Below, piece after piece: positions 35,878-44,981 of a stretch of DNA of 64,000 nucleotides (within the stretch, counting starts at the first letter, position 1; each line of letters starts with the position of its first letter). A model generated the notes under the pieces. That model did not search any database and had not been told where the DNA came from. It worked only from the letters and a program-made list of their open reading frames with translations. The translations under genes and the position numbers were made by a program. The DNA lies in the NCBI GenBank assembly GCA_009694165.1, contig SHVP01000001.1, positions 1 to 64,000 of the forward strand, in the 5' to 3' direction. Source of the DNA: Alphaproteobacteria bacterium. Its GTDB lineage: Bacteria; Pseudomonadota; Alphaproteobacteria; SHVP01.

Positions 35878-36867
35878 ATGAAGCTAACCCGTCGTCAGTT
35901 TGGCTCCGCAGTGGCCGCCGCAGCGATCGTCTCGCAGGTGGGCCTGTCGAAACCGGCCAAGGCCAAGGTGTCGCTGAAGTGCGGCAGCGCCGCCAACGAC
36001 CAGTATGTCGGTACCAGATTCACCCGCGCCTGGCTCGAGGAAGTGAAGAAGCGCACCAACGGCGAGATCGACGGCACCGTGTTCGCCGGGACGCTCGGCG
36101 GCGAGCAGGCGATGCTCGAGGGCATGGCCGTCGGCACGCTCGATGTCTACCAGGGCGCTTATACCGGCACCCGCGAGTTTGACATTTTCTATACGGCGAA
36201 TTTCTTCCGCAACTACGACCACGCGGTCAAAGTCGTCAACAGCGCCGCGATCCGGCCGCGCCTGGAAAAGGTGATCGCCGACAAGTACCAGGGACAGATG
36301 ATCGGCGTCGGTCGTGCCGGCGCCTTCGGCCTCTATATGCGCGGCAAGATCAATTCCTGGGCCGATCTCAAGAACAAGAAGATCCGCTCTGGCGCGATTG
36401 AGGGCGTGCTTGAAGGCCTCAAGTCCTTCGGCGCCAACCCGACGCCGATTCCGTTCAACGAGGTTTACTCGGCGCTGCAACAGGGCGTCGTCGAGGGACA
36501 GGTAACGCTGTCCTCGCTGGTGATCGTGCAGAAGTACTATGAAGTCTGCAAATACGCGGTGAACAACGAGTTCGGCCTCGGCCTCGACAAATTCGTCATC
36601 GCTCGGCGGGTGTGGAGCCAGATCACGCCGGCGCACCAGAAGATCCTGATCGACACCTTCAACGAGATGGAGCCGAACGGCTACGACAAGCCGGTGCGCG
36701 AGGAGCGCGAGGACAACTTCAAGAAGTGGGAAGGCTTCAACGGCGCGGGCAGCGTGATCAAGCTCGACGACGCCGAGGGGCGCCGGATCACCTCGCCGGT
36801 AGCCGAACGTCTGGCCAACGAAGTGCTGGGCGCCGGCTCGTGGAAGGCCGTCCAAGACACGGTGTAG
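35878..36867 (+). CDS. dctP: TRAP transporter periplasmic substrate-binding protein, DctP family
   Basis: This secreted solute receptor of a TRAP transporter has 329 residues. The signal peptide (1-29) has twin arginines (MKLTRRQFGSAVAAAAIV), suggesting Tat export. The family-defining stretch GKINSWADLKNKKIRSGAIE contains the conserved region around the substrate-binding Arg, followed by PIPFNEVYSALQQGVVEGQ. Most DctP ligands are carboxylates, but sequence alone does not give the ligand. A strong ribosome site (AGGAGGGAGG) precedes the ATG, fitting the usual high expression of receptors. Confidence 0.94.
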   Translation: MKLTRRQFGSAVAAAAIVSQVGLSKPAKAKVSLKCGSAANDQYVGTRFTRAWLEEVKKRTNGEIDGTVFAGTLGGEQAMLEGMAVGTLDVYQGAYTGTREFDIFYTANFFRNYDHAVKVVNSAAIRPRLEKVIADKYQGQMIGVGRAGAFGLYMRGKINSWADLKNKKIRSGAIEGVLEGLKSFGANPTPIPFNEVYSALQQGVVEGQVTLSSLVIVQKYYEVCKYAVNNEFGLGLDKFVIARRVWSQITPAHQKILIDTFNEMEPNGYDKPVREEREDNFKKWEGFNGAGSVIKLDDAEGRRITSPVAERLANEVLGAGSWKAVQDTV

Positions 36868-36882
36868 CGACGACAGCTCCCC

Positions 36883-36918
36883 CCCCCGCCCGCCGCCACG
36901 ACGTGCGGCGGGCGGGGG
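36883..36918. terminator. Strong GC hairpin between convergent dctP and amidohydrolase
   Basis: A 14-base-pair perfect stem (CCCCCGCCCGCCGC / GCGGCGGGCGGGGG) with an 8-base loop lies 16 bases after the dctP stop and 8 bases after the amidohydrolase stop. There is no T tract on either side, so it may be a weak intrinsic terminator or an RNA 3'-end protector. Confidence 0.6.
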
Positions 36919-36925
36919 ACTCCGT

Positions 36926-38336
36926 TCAGGGCCGTCCGCGATAGCTTGTGCCGGGCGGCATAACGCCGCCCTCGGCGGCGGCGGTCCAAAGGCGATGGCA
37001 GGCGTCCATCGCCCGTCGACGGATCGCGTCGACGTCGAGGCCCACTACCTTCCCTTCGCTATAGAGCAGCTCGCCGTCGACCAGCGTCCGGCGCACGTCT
37101 GAAGCGCCGGAATAGTAGACGAGCGAGCGCAGCGGATCGAGCGATGGCGCGTTGAACGGCGAGGTAAGCGCGATGACGGTGACGTCGCCGCGCGCGCCCG
37201 GGTTCAGGTGCCCGAGATCGGGTCAGCCGAGCGCCTTGGCGGCGCCATGGGTGGCGCAGGTCAGCACCTCGCCCGCCGTCGGGTGGCCGGTCCGTCCGCC
37301 GCGCACCTTGCCGATCATCGCCGCCAGCTTCAGATCGAGCACGAGGTCGCGCGAGAAGCTGTCGGTGGCGATCGCAACGTTGATGCCGCGTTCGAGAAAT
37401 TCCCAGAACGGGCTGGCAATCCCCTCCTTGGCCTTGCGATAGGAGCAATGCACGACATGCGTGCCAGTGCGGGCGAGGATCGCCATGTCCTCGGGCGTGG
37501 CATAGGACACATGCGTCGCCACCACGTCCGGGCCGAGAAAGCCGATCGAGTCGAGATACTGCACCGAGGTCTTGCCGTCCTTGAGCGCGGCCACCGTCTT
37601 CTGCTCGTCGTGGTGCTGGGCGAGATGAAAATGGGCGCGGATGCCGCGCTGCTCGCACTGGCGCTTGGTCTCGCGCAACACGTCCTCGGGAACGGTGTCG
37701 GGACCGTGCGGCGACAGGTGGATGCGCAGGCGGTCGTTGAAGGTGCCGTGGAAGCGGTCGTGCAGCTTCGTTGCCTCGCCCAGCTCGCCCATGACATTGC
37801 CGCCGGCGCGGGCGACGATCTTGCCGTTCTCGACATAGCCGATAGCCGACAGGTCGTTGGGATAGGTATGGCCGAAATGACAGCGGAACCCGATGCGCTC
37901 GCACAGCACGATCCAGTTGTTCCACGGCCCGAACTGCTCGGCGACGATGGTGGTGGCGCCGCCGGCCAAGAGAGCGATCAGGTCCCACTCGGCGACGGCG
38001 AGGACGTCTTCCGCCGACAGCACGCTACGGGCGTACATCTGGCACCGGCAACGTCATGTGATAGAAGGCCCCGTCGTCCGGTAGGTCGACATCCTCGGCC
38101 AATCCGCGCGAGCGCGGCGAATTACCGGGATGGACGTGCGCGTTGATCAGCCCGGGGACGAGCAGGCAATCGACGGCGTCGATCTCAAGATCGGCCCGAC
38201 CGTGATAGCCGGGCTCGATGGTCGCCACTCGGCCGTTCTCGATCACCAGGTCGCTGCCATAATGGGTTTGCGGCGTGGCGCCGCCGGTCCAAATGGTGCG
38301 GCCGCGCAGCACCGTCACCCGTGATCGATCGTTCAC
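36926..38336 (-). pseudogene. Amidohydrolase (ATZ/TRZ-like), one frameshift and one in-frame stop
   Basis: This cytosolic metal-dependent hydrolase of the amidohydrolase superfamily would have about 470 residues. It starts at GTG 38336 with GGAGG upstream (NDRSRVTVLRGRTIWTGG). The metal-binding HxH is in LINAHVHPGNSPRS, later ligands in RAHFHLAQHHDEQ and VATHVSYATPED, and the Asp in VAIATDSFSRDLVLDL. The frame shifts near 38041 (one extra base). A TGA at 37225-37223 interrupts AAKALG-PDLGHLNPGARGD, where Arg (CGA) would be a one-base change. It converges on the TRAP genes and could have hydrolysed the imported compound. Decay or sequence error. Confidence 0.82.
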
Positions 38337-38414
38337 GCGCCCCTCCCGATGCCCTGACCCAGACGACTTTGCCAGAAACGATGCGCGCGGCCGAGCCTTT
38401 CCCACGGTGAACGG

Positions 38415-38618
38415 ATGCGGGTCGAGTGGCCGGCTGGTCTCGCACTGCGCGACGGCACCTATCCGCTGCACCTCGGCAACGCCATTCGGGCGGAGCGACT
38501 CGATCTCCGCGTCGCGCCGGCGCAGCCGACCCCGTCCCACCTGGTGGCGTGGCTTGCCGACAACGGCTGCGGCCCGAAGGCCAGAAGATTGCTGCAGACA
38601 TTGGTCGAGGCGCCGTGA
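38415..38618 (+). CDS. Possible small hypothetical protein
   Basis: A 67-residue open frame starts at ATG 38415 (MRVEWPAGLALRDGTYPLHL) and ends LLQTLVEAP. The composition resembles a real protein more than the neighbouring shadow frames do, and no other gene covers this stretch. However, no ribosome site is evident and I recognise no family. It lies between the divergent amidohydrolase start and the tRNA-Ala terminator. Confidence 0.35.
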   Translation: MRVEWPAGLALRDGTYPLHLGNAIRAERLDLRVAPAQPTPSHLVAWLADNGCGPKARRLLQTLVEAP

Positions 38619-38649
38619 TCGGACGGCGCGGCGGTTCGCGCGACCGCTC

Positions 38650-38691
38650 CCAAAACATCAACGGCCTAGCAGTTGCCCGCTAGGCCGTTGA
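38650..38691 (-). terminator. Intrinsic terminator of tRNA-Ala
   Basis: A 13-base-pair perfect stem (TCAACGGCCTAGC with GCTAGGCCGTTGA, loop of 8) begins seven bases after the tRNA-Ala 3' end. On the minus strand it is followed by TGTTTTGG, a short T tract, as in rho-independent terminators. Confidence 0.85.
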
Positions 38692-38697
38692 GTCAAA

Positions 38698-38773
<76 letters not shown>

Positions 38774-38850
38774 ATGGGAGGCGGGCACCGGAGCGCCCGC
38801 GCGAGGTGGAACCTAGGGCCCGGTTTCCCCCGAATCAAGGGGCTCGCGGC

Positions 38851-39192
38851 CTAGCGCTCTTCTTCGCCGGGTTTTTCGATCACCTCGGGGATGTCATCGT
38901 CTTCGCCGAGATCGGCGGCGTCCTCGATCGCCACGTCGTCCTTCTCTTCGATCTCGTCGCCGGCGAACTCGTCGGCCGGTGTCTCGGCCGTCTCGGGGAC
39001 AGGAGTCGGCCGCCGCCGCTCCTTCACCGGTTTCGGCTCGGGTTCGGGGCGGCCCTTACGCGAGGCGACCTTCGACTTGGTGTCTTGTACAGTCTTACAG
39101 CTGGGACAAACCGCCGGCTCTTTGCGCATGTCGTAAAACCGCGCGCCACAACTCTGGCAGACGTGTTTGGCGCCCCATTCCGGCTTGGCCAC
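38851..39192 (-). CDS. TIGR02300 family zinc-ribbon protein
   Basis: This 113-residue alphaproteobacterial protein has a short zinc ribbon at the N-terminus (CQSCGARFYDMRKEPAVCPSC, the TIGR02300 signature). The second half is very acidic and probably disordered, rich in Glu, Asp and Pro. It starts at GTG 39192, seven bases after GGAGGG, giving MAKPEWGAKHVCQSC. The function is unknown; it is typically found next to aroA, as here, on the opposite strand. Confidence 0.92.
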   Translation of the reverse strand: MAKPEWGAKHVCQSCGARFYDMRKEPAVCPSCKTVQDTKSKVASRKGRPEPEPKPVKERRRPTPVPETAETPADEFAGDEIEEKDDVAIEDAADLGEDDDIPEVIEKPGEEER

Positions 39193-39353
39193 GGACAACC
39201 CTCCGCACCTTGGTGCTCGCGCTTTTTTCGGGGGCCCCCAATGCCACGGCCACGCCACGCTGTCAAAAGCTTTGTCGCGGGCGGGCCGGCTCGCGTGGCC
39301 CCGGACCGGCCGACCGTGCTACAGATGCCGCGCTGGCCGGAGGGGCCACCTCG

Positions 39354-40694
39354 ATGACCACGACTGCGACGCCCGCCCAGCGACTGCGTTCCGCCCGCTC
39401 GCCCGGCCTGCGCGGCCGCCTCCGCGTCCCGGGCGACAAATCAATCTCGCATCGCGCCCTGATCCTCGGCGGCCTCAGCCTCGGCCGGACCACGGTCGAG
39501 GGACTGCTCGAGGGCGACGACGTGCTGCGAACGGCGGCGGCCATGCGTCAATTCGGCGCCGAGGTGAGCCGCCTCGGCGAGGGCCGCTGGCAGATCGTCG
39601 GCCGCGGCGTCGGCGGCCTCGCCGAGCCGGCCGGCACGCAAGATCTCGGCAATTCGGGAACCGGCGTGCGCCTCCTCATGGGCGTGGCGGCCGGTCACGG
39701 CTTCACCACCTTCTTCACCGGCGACCAGTCGCTGTGCCGGCGGCCGATGGGACGGATCACCGCGCCGCTCGCGCTGATGGGAGCATCGTTCCTCAGCCGT
39801 GCCGGCGAGCGCCTGCCGCTGGCCGTCACCGGTTCGGACATGCTGGTACCCATCGACTACGTCTTGCCGGTCGCCTCCGCGCAGGTGAAGTCGGCGGTCC
39901 TGCTCGCCGGTCTGCACGGCCCCGGACGGACCACGGTGGTCGAACCGGCGGCCACCCGCGACCACACCGAGCGCATGCTGCGCCATTTCGGCGCCGGCGT
40001 TCGCGTCGAGGAGTCGCCGGCCGGGCGCCGGATCAGCGTCGAGGGCCAGGGCGAGCTACGGGGCTGTGCCATCCGGGTGCCGGCCGATCCGTCCTCGGCC
40101 GCGTTCTTCGCGGTCGCCGCGGCGATCACCGCAGGGTCCGAGCTCACGCTCGAGGCGGTCGGCGTCAACCCGTTGCGGGCTGGACTGTTCCAAACCTTGC
40201 GCGACATGGGCGCCGACCTCGTCCTCGCCAACGAGCGCGACGTGGGCGGCGAGCCGGTCGCCGACATTACCGTGCGCAGCAGCGCGCTGCGCGGCATCGA
40301 GGTGCCGCCGGAACGGGCACCCTCGATGATCGACGAGTACCCGGTTCTGGCGATCGCCGCCGCCTTCGCCGGTGGACGGACGACGATGCGCGGCCTGGCC
40401 GAGCTGCGGGTAAAGGAAAGCGATCGGTTGCGCGCGGTGGCACGCGGGTTGACCGCCTGTGGCGTCGCGGTCACCGAGCTCGACGACGGCCTCGTCATCG
40501 AGGGTGGTCACCCGGCCGGCGGCGCCGATATCGTCACCGAGGGCGATCACCGCATCGCCATGGCGTTTCTCGTCTGCGGTATGGCCGCGACCAAAGCGAT
40601 CACGGTCGATGAAGCCGTCACGATCGGCACCAGCTTTCCCGGCTTCGCCGACCTCGCCAACGCCGCGGGGGGGCGCCTGTCGGTCGCGCCATGA
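39354..40694 (+). CDS. aroA: EPSP synthase (3-phosphoshikimate 1-carboxyvinyltransferase)
   Basis: AroA joins shikimate-3-phosphate and phosphoenolpyruvate in the sixth step of the shikimate pathway to aromatic amino acids. The 446-residue product has PGDKSISHRALILGGL (phosphate-binding Lys and Ser), NSGTGVRLLMGVAAGHGFTT in the loop that determines glyphosate response, and the C-terminal RVKESDRLRAVARGL. An Ala at the NSGT-x-x(A/G) position (class II-like) would need careful alignment. It starts at ATG 39354, and the stop overlaps cmk as ATGA, part of the conserved aroA-cmk-rpsA-ihfB unit. Confidence 0.96.
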   Translation: MTTTATPAQRLRSARSPGLRGRLRVPGDKSISHRALILGGLSLGRTTVEGLLEGDDVLRTAAAMRQFGAEVSRLGEGRWQIVGRGVGGLAEPAGTQDLGNSGTGVRLLMGVAAGHGFTTFFTGDQSLCRRPMGRITAPLALMGASFLSRAGERLPLAVTGSDMLVPIDYVLPVASAQVKSAVLLAGLHGPGRTTVVEPAATRDHTERMLRHFGAGVRVEESPAGRRISVEGQGELRGCAIRVPADPSSAAFFAVAAAITAGSELTLEAVGVNPLRAGLFQTLRDMGADLVLANERDVGGEPVADITVRSSALRGIEVPPERAPSMIDEYPVLAIAAAFAGGRTTMRGLAELRVKESDRLRAVARGLTACGVAVTELDDGLVIEGGHPAGGADIVTEGDHRIAMAFLVCGMAATKAITVDEAVTIGTSFPGFADLANAAGGRLSVAP

Positions 40695-41329
40695 TTATCG
40701 CCCTCGACGGGCCGGCGGCGGCCGGCAAGGGCACCCTCGCCGGCCGGCTGGCCGCCCATTTCGGCCTAGCCCACCTCGACACCGGTGCGCTCTACCGGGC
40801 GACGGCCCGGCGCCTGCTGCGTCGGGGCGGCGATCCGCATGACGCCGTCGCCGCCGCGGCTGCCGCCCAGGCCTTGACCGACTCCGACCTGGCCGACCCG
40901 GCCCTGCGCGACGACGCCACTGCCGTGGCCGCGTCGATCGTTTCGGCCCACGCCGGCGTGCGGGCGGCCCTGCTCGACTACCAGCGTTCATTCGCCCAGC
41001 GGCCGCCGCAGGGTCGATCCGGGGCGGTCATCGAGGGTCGTGACATAGGGACAGTGGTATGCCCCGAAGCCGACCACAAGATATTCGTCACCGCGACGAT
41101 CGAAGTGCGGGCACGGCGGCGCCATTGCGAGCTGGTCGAGCGCGGTCAGCCGGCCCGCTATGACGATGTCCTCGCCGATATGCAGCGCCGCGACGCCATG
41201 GACGCCGGGCGGAGCATTTCGCCGTTGCAACCGGCGCCGGGCGCTTACTTGCTGGACACCACGGAATTGGATATAGACAGCGCCTTCGCTAGGGCCGTTG
41301 CGCAGATCGAGGACGGCCGCGCCGGGTGA
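40691..41329 (+). CDS. cmk: Cytidylate kinase
   Basis: Cmk phosphorylates CMP and dCMP with ATP in pyrimidine salvage. The 212-residue product has the P-loop IALDGPAAAGKGTLAGRLA at the N-terminus, the base-binding DTGALYRATAR, the family motif VIEGRDIGTVVCPEADHKIFV and the LID-like RRDAMDAGRSISPL. It is coupled to aroA by a four-base overlap and followed by the rpsA leader of about 130 bases. Confidence 0.96.
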   Translation: MIIALDGPAAAGKGTLAGRLAAHFGLAHLDTGALYRATARRLLRRGGDPHDAVAAAAAAQALTDSDLADPALRDDATAVAASIVSAHAGVRAALLDYQRSFAQRPPQGRSGAVIEGRDIGTVVCPEADHKIFVTATIEVRARRRHCELVERGQPARYDDVLADMQRRDAMDAGRSISPLQPAPGAYLLDTTELDIDSAFARAVAQIEDGRAG

Positions 41330-41458
41330 TCACCCGTCCTTCCGGCGAGAATACCTCGGGCTTGGTTGCGTTTCGCGTGCTGGCAACCGCGTAGGGCGGT
41401 TCGAGGCATTAACCCGTCCATTCAGGACGGTGAACCAACCCGGGACAGAAAGTCATTC
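41330..41458 (+). promoter_or_regulatory. rpsA leader with a small hairpin, no clear Shine-Dalgarno
   Basis: The 129 bases between cmk and rpsA contain a stem CCGTCC/GGACGG with a 5-base loop at 41414-41430. No purine-rich ribosome site lies directly before the ATG at 41459. In E. coli the rpsA leader is structured, lacks a strong ribosome site and is repressed by free S1. A similar autogenous control is plausible here, but it is an inference. Confidence 0.45.
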
Positions 41459-43189
41459 ATGGAAAATTCGGTTGCACACCAAGACGCCCCCGTGGCGAAG
41501 GAAGACTTCGCCACAATGCTGGCCGAGTCGCTCGGCGCCCGCGACAACCTGGAAGGTTCCGTCGTCGAAGGCATCATCGTCGCCATCGAGAACGATCTCG
41601 CGGTGATCGATGTCGGCTTGAAGTCGGAGGGGCGGGTGGCGTTGCGCGAATTCTCGCCGCATGGCACCACCGAACTGAAGGTCGGCGACCGCGTCGAGGT
41701 CTACCTCGAGCGCATGGAGAACAAGAACGGCGAAGCCGTACTGTCGCGCGAGAAGGCGCGGCGCGAAGAGGCGTGGGGAAAACTCGAAGAGGCTTTCACC
41801 CGCGGCGAACGGGTCAGCGGACACATCTTTGGGCGCGTTAAGGGCGGCTTCACCGTCGATCTGCAGGGCGCCGTCGCCTTCCTGCCGGGCAGCCAGGTCG
41901 ACATCCGCCCAATGCGCGACGTGACCCCGCTGATGGGCTCGCCGCAACCGTTCCAGATCCTCAAGATGGATCGCCGTCGCGGCAACATCGTAGTGTCGCG
42001 CCGCGCCGTGCTCGAAGAGACCCGGGCCGAAGCGCGTTCCGAACTGCTCAGCAACCTGTCGGAAGGACAGGTGCTCGACGGCGTGGTCAAGAACATCACC
42101 GACTACGGCGCCTTCGTCGATTTGGGCGGTATCGACGGTCTGTTGCACGTCACCGACATGGCGTGGAGACGCGTCGGCCATCCGTCCGAAGTGCTTAACA
42201 TCGGCCAGACCGTCAAGGTTCAGGTCATCAAGGTAAACACCGAAACGCAGCGCATTTCGCTGGGCATGAAACAGCTGTTGGCCGACCCCTGGGACGGCGT
42301 CGACGTCAAATACCCGGTCGGCGCCAAGTTCACCGGCCGCGTCACGAACATCACCGACTACGGCGCCTTCGTCGAACTCGAACCGGGCGTTGAGGGCCTC
42401 GTCCACGTCTCGGAGATGAGCTGGACCAAGAAGAACGTGCATCCGGGCAAGATCGTCTCGACCAGCCAGCAAGTCGAAGTCATGGTGCTCGACGTCGACC
42501 CGGTGAAGCGCCGGATCAGCCTCGGCCTCAAACAGACGATGACCAACCCGTGGGAGGCGTTCATCGAGCAGCACGCCGTCGGCGGCACCATCGAAGGCGA
42601 GATCAAGAGCATCACCGAATTCGGGCTGTTCATCGGCCTCGAGGGCGGCGTCGACGGGCTCGTCCACATGTCCGACCTCGACTGGCACAAGGCACCGGAA
42701 GAGACCGTCCAGAAGTTCAAGAAGGGCGAGATCATCAAGGCGAAGGTGCTCGACATCAGCGTCGAAAAGGAGCGCATCAGCCTCGGCATCAAACAGCTCG
42801 AAGGCGACCCGTTCGCGGCCGTCTCCGGGCGGATGAAGAAGGGCGACACGGTCACCTGCACCGTCACGGCGGTGAAGGAGAACGGCATCGACGTCGTCCT
42901 GCCGTCGGGATGGCCGGCCTTCGTCCGCCGTTCGGATCTGTCGCGTGACCGTTCCGACCAGCGGCCGGACCGCTTCGCTCCCGGCGAAAAAGTCGACGCC
43001 AAGGTGACCTCGGTCGATCACGACGCGCGCCGCGTGTCGGTGTCGATCAAGGCGCTGGAGGTCGACGAGGAAAAAGAAGCAATGGCGCAATACGGCTCGT
43101 CCGACAGCGGGGCCAGCCTAGGCGACATCCTTGGGGCGGCGATCAAGAACCGCGAACAGGCGGTAACGACCGACAAGGACGAGAAGTAG
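41459..43189 (+). CDS. rpsA: 30S ribosomal protein S1
   Basis: S1 binds mRNA and unwinds structured leaders on the 30S subunit. The 576-residue product has six S1 OB-fold repeats, several with the hallmark ITDYGAFVDLGGIDGLLHVTDM. The first two are the degenerate ribosome-binding repeats. An acidic/polar tail ends the protein (TTDKDEK). The ATG at 41459 gives MENSVAHQDAPVAKEDF; the open frame continues upstream without similarity. Flanking cmk and ihfB match the common proteobacterial order, with sppA inserted between rpsA and ihfB. Confidence 0.97.
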   Translation: MENSVAHQDAPVAKEDFATMLAESLGARDNLEGSVVEGIIVAIENDLAVIDVGLKSEGRVALREFSPHGTTELKVGDRVEVYLERMENKNGEAVLSREKARREEAWGKLEEAFTRGERVSGHIFGRVKGGFTVDLQGAVAFLPGSQVDIRPMRDVTPLMGSPQPFQILKMDRRRGNIVVSRRAVLEETRAEARSELLSNLSEGQVLDGVVKNITDYGAFVDLGGIDGLLHVTDMAWRRVGHPSEVLNIGQTVKVQVIKVNTETQRISLGMKQLLADPWDGVDVKYPVGAKFTGRVTNITDYGAFVELEPGVEGLVHVSEMSWTKKNVHPGKIVSTSQQVEVMVLDVDPVKRRISLGLKQTMTNPWEAFIEQHAVGGTIEGEIKSITEFGLFIGLEGGVDGLVHMSDLDWHKAPEETVQKFKKGEIIKAKVLDISVEKERISLGIKQLEGDPFAAVSGRMKKGDTVTCTVTAVKENGIDVVLPSGWPAFVRRSDLSRDRSDQRPDRFAPGEKVDAKVTSVDHDARRVSVSIKALEVDEEKEAMAQYGSSDSGASLGDILGAAIKNREQAVTTDKDEK

Positions 43190-43222
43190 CCGGGGCACCG
43201 CCCCGGCGAGGGTGGGGCCGGC

Positions 43223-44140
43223 ATGTCGCTGGAACCGGATCTTCTGATCGACCGGCGTCAGCTGAAGCGGCGCGTATCGGCTTGGCGTGCCCTTGCCGTC
43301 GTGGCGATCGTTGCCGCGATCGTGGCGGTGGCCTTGCAGTCGCCAGCGCTCCGCCACCTGACGATGCGCGATCACATCGCCCGTCTCACCGTTCAAGGAT
43401 TGATCCTCGACGACCCGCTGCGACGCGAAGCTCTCCAGGCGATTATCGATGACGACCGCGTCCAGGCCTTGCTGGTGGTCATCGACAGTCCCGGCGGCAC
43501 GACGACCGGCGGGGAGTCGCTCTACCGCGACCTGCGCCGGGTCGCCGAGACCGGCAAGCCGGTGGTGGCGGTGATCGGCACGCTTGGGACCTCGGCCGGC
43601 TACATGGTCGCGCTGGCCGCCGATCGCATCTATGCGCTCGACACTTCGATAACCGGTTCGATCGGCGTGATCCTCGAATCGGCCGAGATCAGCGGCCTGT
43701 TGCAGAAACTAGGGGTCACCGCCGAGACCTTTCGCAGCGGCCCGCTCAAGGGCCAGCCTTCGCTCTTCGAGCCGACCACCGATCCCGCCCGCCAGGCCAC
43801 CCAGGCGGTCATCGACGACGTCTACCAATGGTTCCTCGACCTGTTCGCGCAACGCCGCGGCCTCGAGCGGGAGCAGGCGCAGCGTTTGGCCGACGGGCGC
43901 ATCTTCAGCGGCCGTCAGGCAGTCGCGGCAGGACTCATCGACGGCATCGGCAGCGAGCGCGACGCGATCGAGTGGCTTGAAAGCGACATGAACATCGCCG
44001 GCGGGCTGCGGGTGATCGACATCGACCGCCGTACCCCGACCGTCGATATGCTCGACCTCGTCACCGGTTTGGCAAAAAAAGTGTTGTTATCTGAACGACT
44101 TAGGCTTGACGGCCTGATGTCGGTTTGGCACTCTCGCTAG
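43223..44140 (+). CDS. sppA: Signal peptide peptidase SppA
   Basis: SppA is a membrane-bound serine protease that degrades cleaved signal peptides. The 305-residue product is the short form. It has an N-terminal transmembrane helix ([16 protein letters not shown], about residues 23-38), then a ClpP-like fold with [20 protein letters not shown], the nucleophile Ser in [20 protein letters not shown] and the general-base Lys in [14 protein letters not shown]. Its position between rpsA and ihfB is common in alphaproteobacteria. Confidence 0.95.
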   Translation: MSLEPDLLIDRRQLKRRVSAWRALAVVAIVAAIVAVALQSPALRHLTMRDHIARLTVQGLILDDPLRREALQAIIDDDRVQALLVVIDSPGGTTTGGESLYRDLRRVAETGKPVVAVIGTLGTSAGYMVALAADRIYALDTSITGSIGVILESAEISGLLQKLGVTAETFRSGPLKGQPSLFEPTTDPARQATQAVIDDVYQWFLDLFAQRRGLEREQAQRLADGRIFSGRQAVAAGLIDGIGSERDAIEWLESDMNIAGGLRVIDIDRRTPTVDMLDLVTGLAKKVLLSERLRLDGLMSVWHSR

Positions 44141-44201
44141 GACGCGCCGTTTGACGACCGCGGCAGCCGAGGGCAGGTCGTCAAAGAGGGGGGGCGAGGA
44201 A

Positions 44202-44501
44202 ATGGTCAAATCAGAACTCATCATGCGGCTGGCGGAGATGAACCCGCATCTCTACCAGCGCGACATCGAGCGGATCGTATCGACCATCTTCGACGAAGTG
44301 TCGGCGGCGCTGGCGCGCGGTGATCGCGTCGAGTTGCGGGGTTTCGGGGCCTTCTCGGTCAAACGCCGGGCGGCACGGACCGCGCGCAATCCGCGGACCG
44401 GGGAATCGGTGACCGTCAAAGAGAAACACGTCCCCTTTTTCAAGACCGGTAAGGAATTGCGGGCCAGCCTGAACGACCCGCAGCGTTTCGTTCAGAAGTA
44501 G
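44202..44501 (+). CDS. ihfB: Integration host factor subunit beta
   Basis: IHF is a sequence-specific DNA-bending heterodimer that shapes promoters (especially sigma-54 promoters), replication and recombination sites. The 99-residue product starts [20 protein letters not shown] and has the conserved beta-arm region [22 protein letters not shown], which ends in the Pro that intercalates DNA, then [12 protein letters not shown] strong ribosome site (GCGAGGAA) precedes the ATG; an upstream TTG at 44151 is less likely. Confidence 0.95.
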   Translation: MVKSELIMRLAEMNPHLYQRDIERIVSTIFDEVSAALARGDRVELRGFGAFSVKRRAARTARNPRTGESVTVKEKHVPFFKTGKELRASLNDPQRFVQK

Positions 44502-44549
44502 CGCCTGACCGCGACGCCGTGGCCGGCGGGCGGGCGGAAACCGTCACCC

Positions 44550-44894
44550 ATGCGAATCCTGCGTTGGCTCGTCTTCGTCGTGTTGGCGATCTTGGCCGTT
44601 ACCTTCGCCATCGCCAATCGCCAGACCGCCCTCGTGTCGCTCGACCCGTTGCCTTACACGCTGGAGCTGCCGGTCTATCTGATGACCTACGGCGCGGTCG
44701 TGGTCGGCATGGTCGCCACCACGATCGCCGCCGCTTCCTCGGTGTGGCGCCGTCGCGCCCGGCTCCGCCGCCTGGAACGCGACAACCGGCGTCTCCAGGG
44801 CGAACTCGACCGCCTGACCGCCGCAGCGGCGCGGGCGGCCGCCCCCCACCCCGCCCCCACGCGGACCACCAGCTTCGTGCCGCTCGAAGACTGA
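44550..44894 (+). CDS. LapA (DUF1049) family inner-membrane protein
   Basis: This 114-residue protein has two transmembrane helices (residues 4-22, LRWLVFVVLAILAVTFAIAN; and about 43-63, YLMTYGAVVVGMVATTIAAA) followed by a cytoplasmic coiled coil (RRRARLRRLERDNRRLQGEL). The ANRQTALVSLDP segment is the LapA signature. In E. coli LapA (YciS) works with LapB (YciM) in controlling LPS synthesis. No lapB follows here; pyrF comes next. Confidence 0.88.
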   Translation: MRILRWLVFVVLAILAVTFAIANRQTALVSLDPLPYTLELPVYLMTYGAVVVGMVATTIAAASSVWRRRARLRRLERDNRRLQGELDRLTAAAARAAAPHPAPTRTTSFVPLED

Positions 44895-44981
44895 GCGGCG
44901 CCGGCGTTGGCAGCGGAGACGATCTGCTATAAACAGCCGCAGCCGGGCGGCGGACCCGCCGGCAACCAACGGTGAGCCGAC

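Noticed and set aside
41453..43090. 545-codon minus-strand frame opposite rpsA
   Set aside because: rpsA has six clear S1 repeats. The antisense frame only mirrors their repetition.
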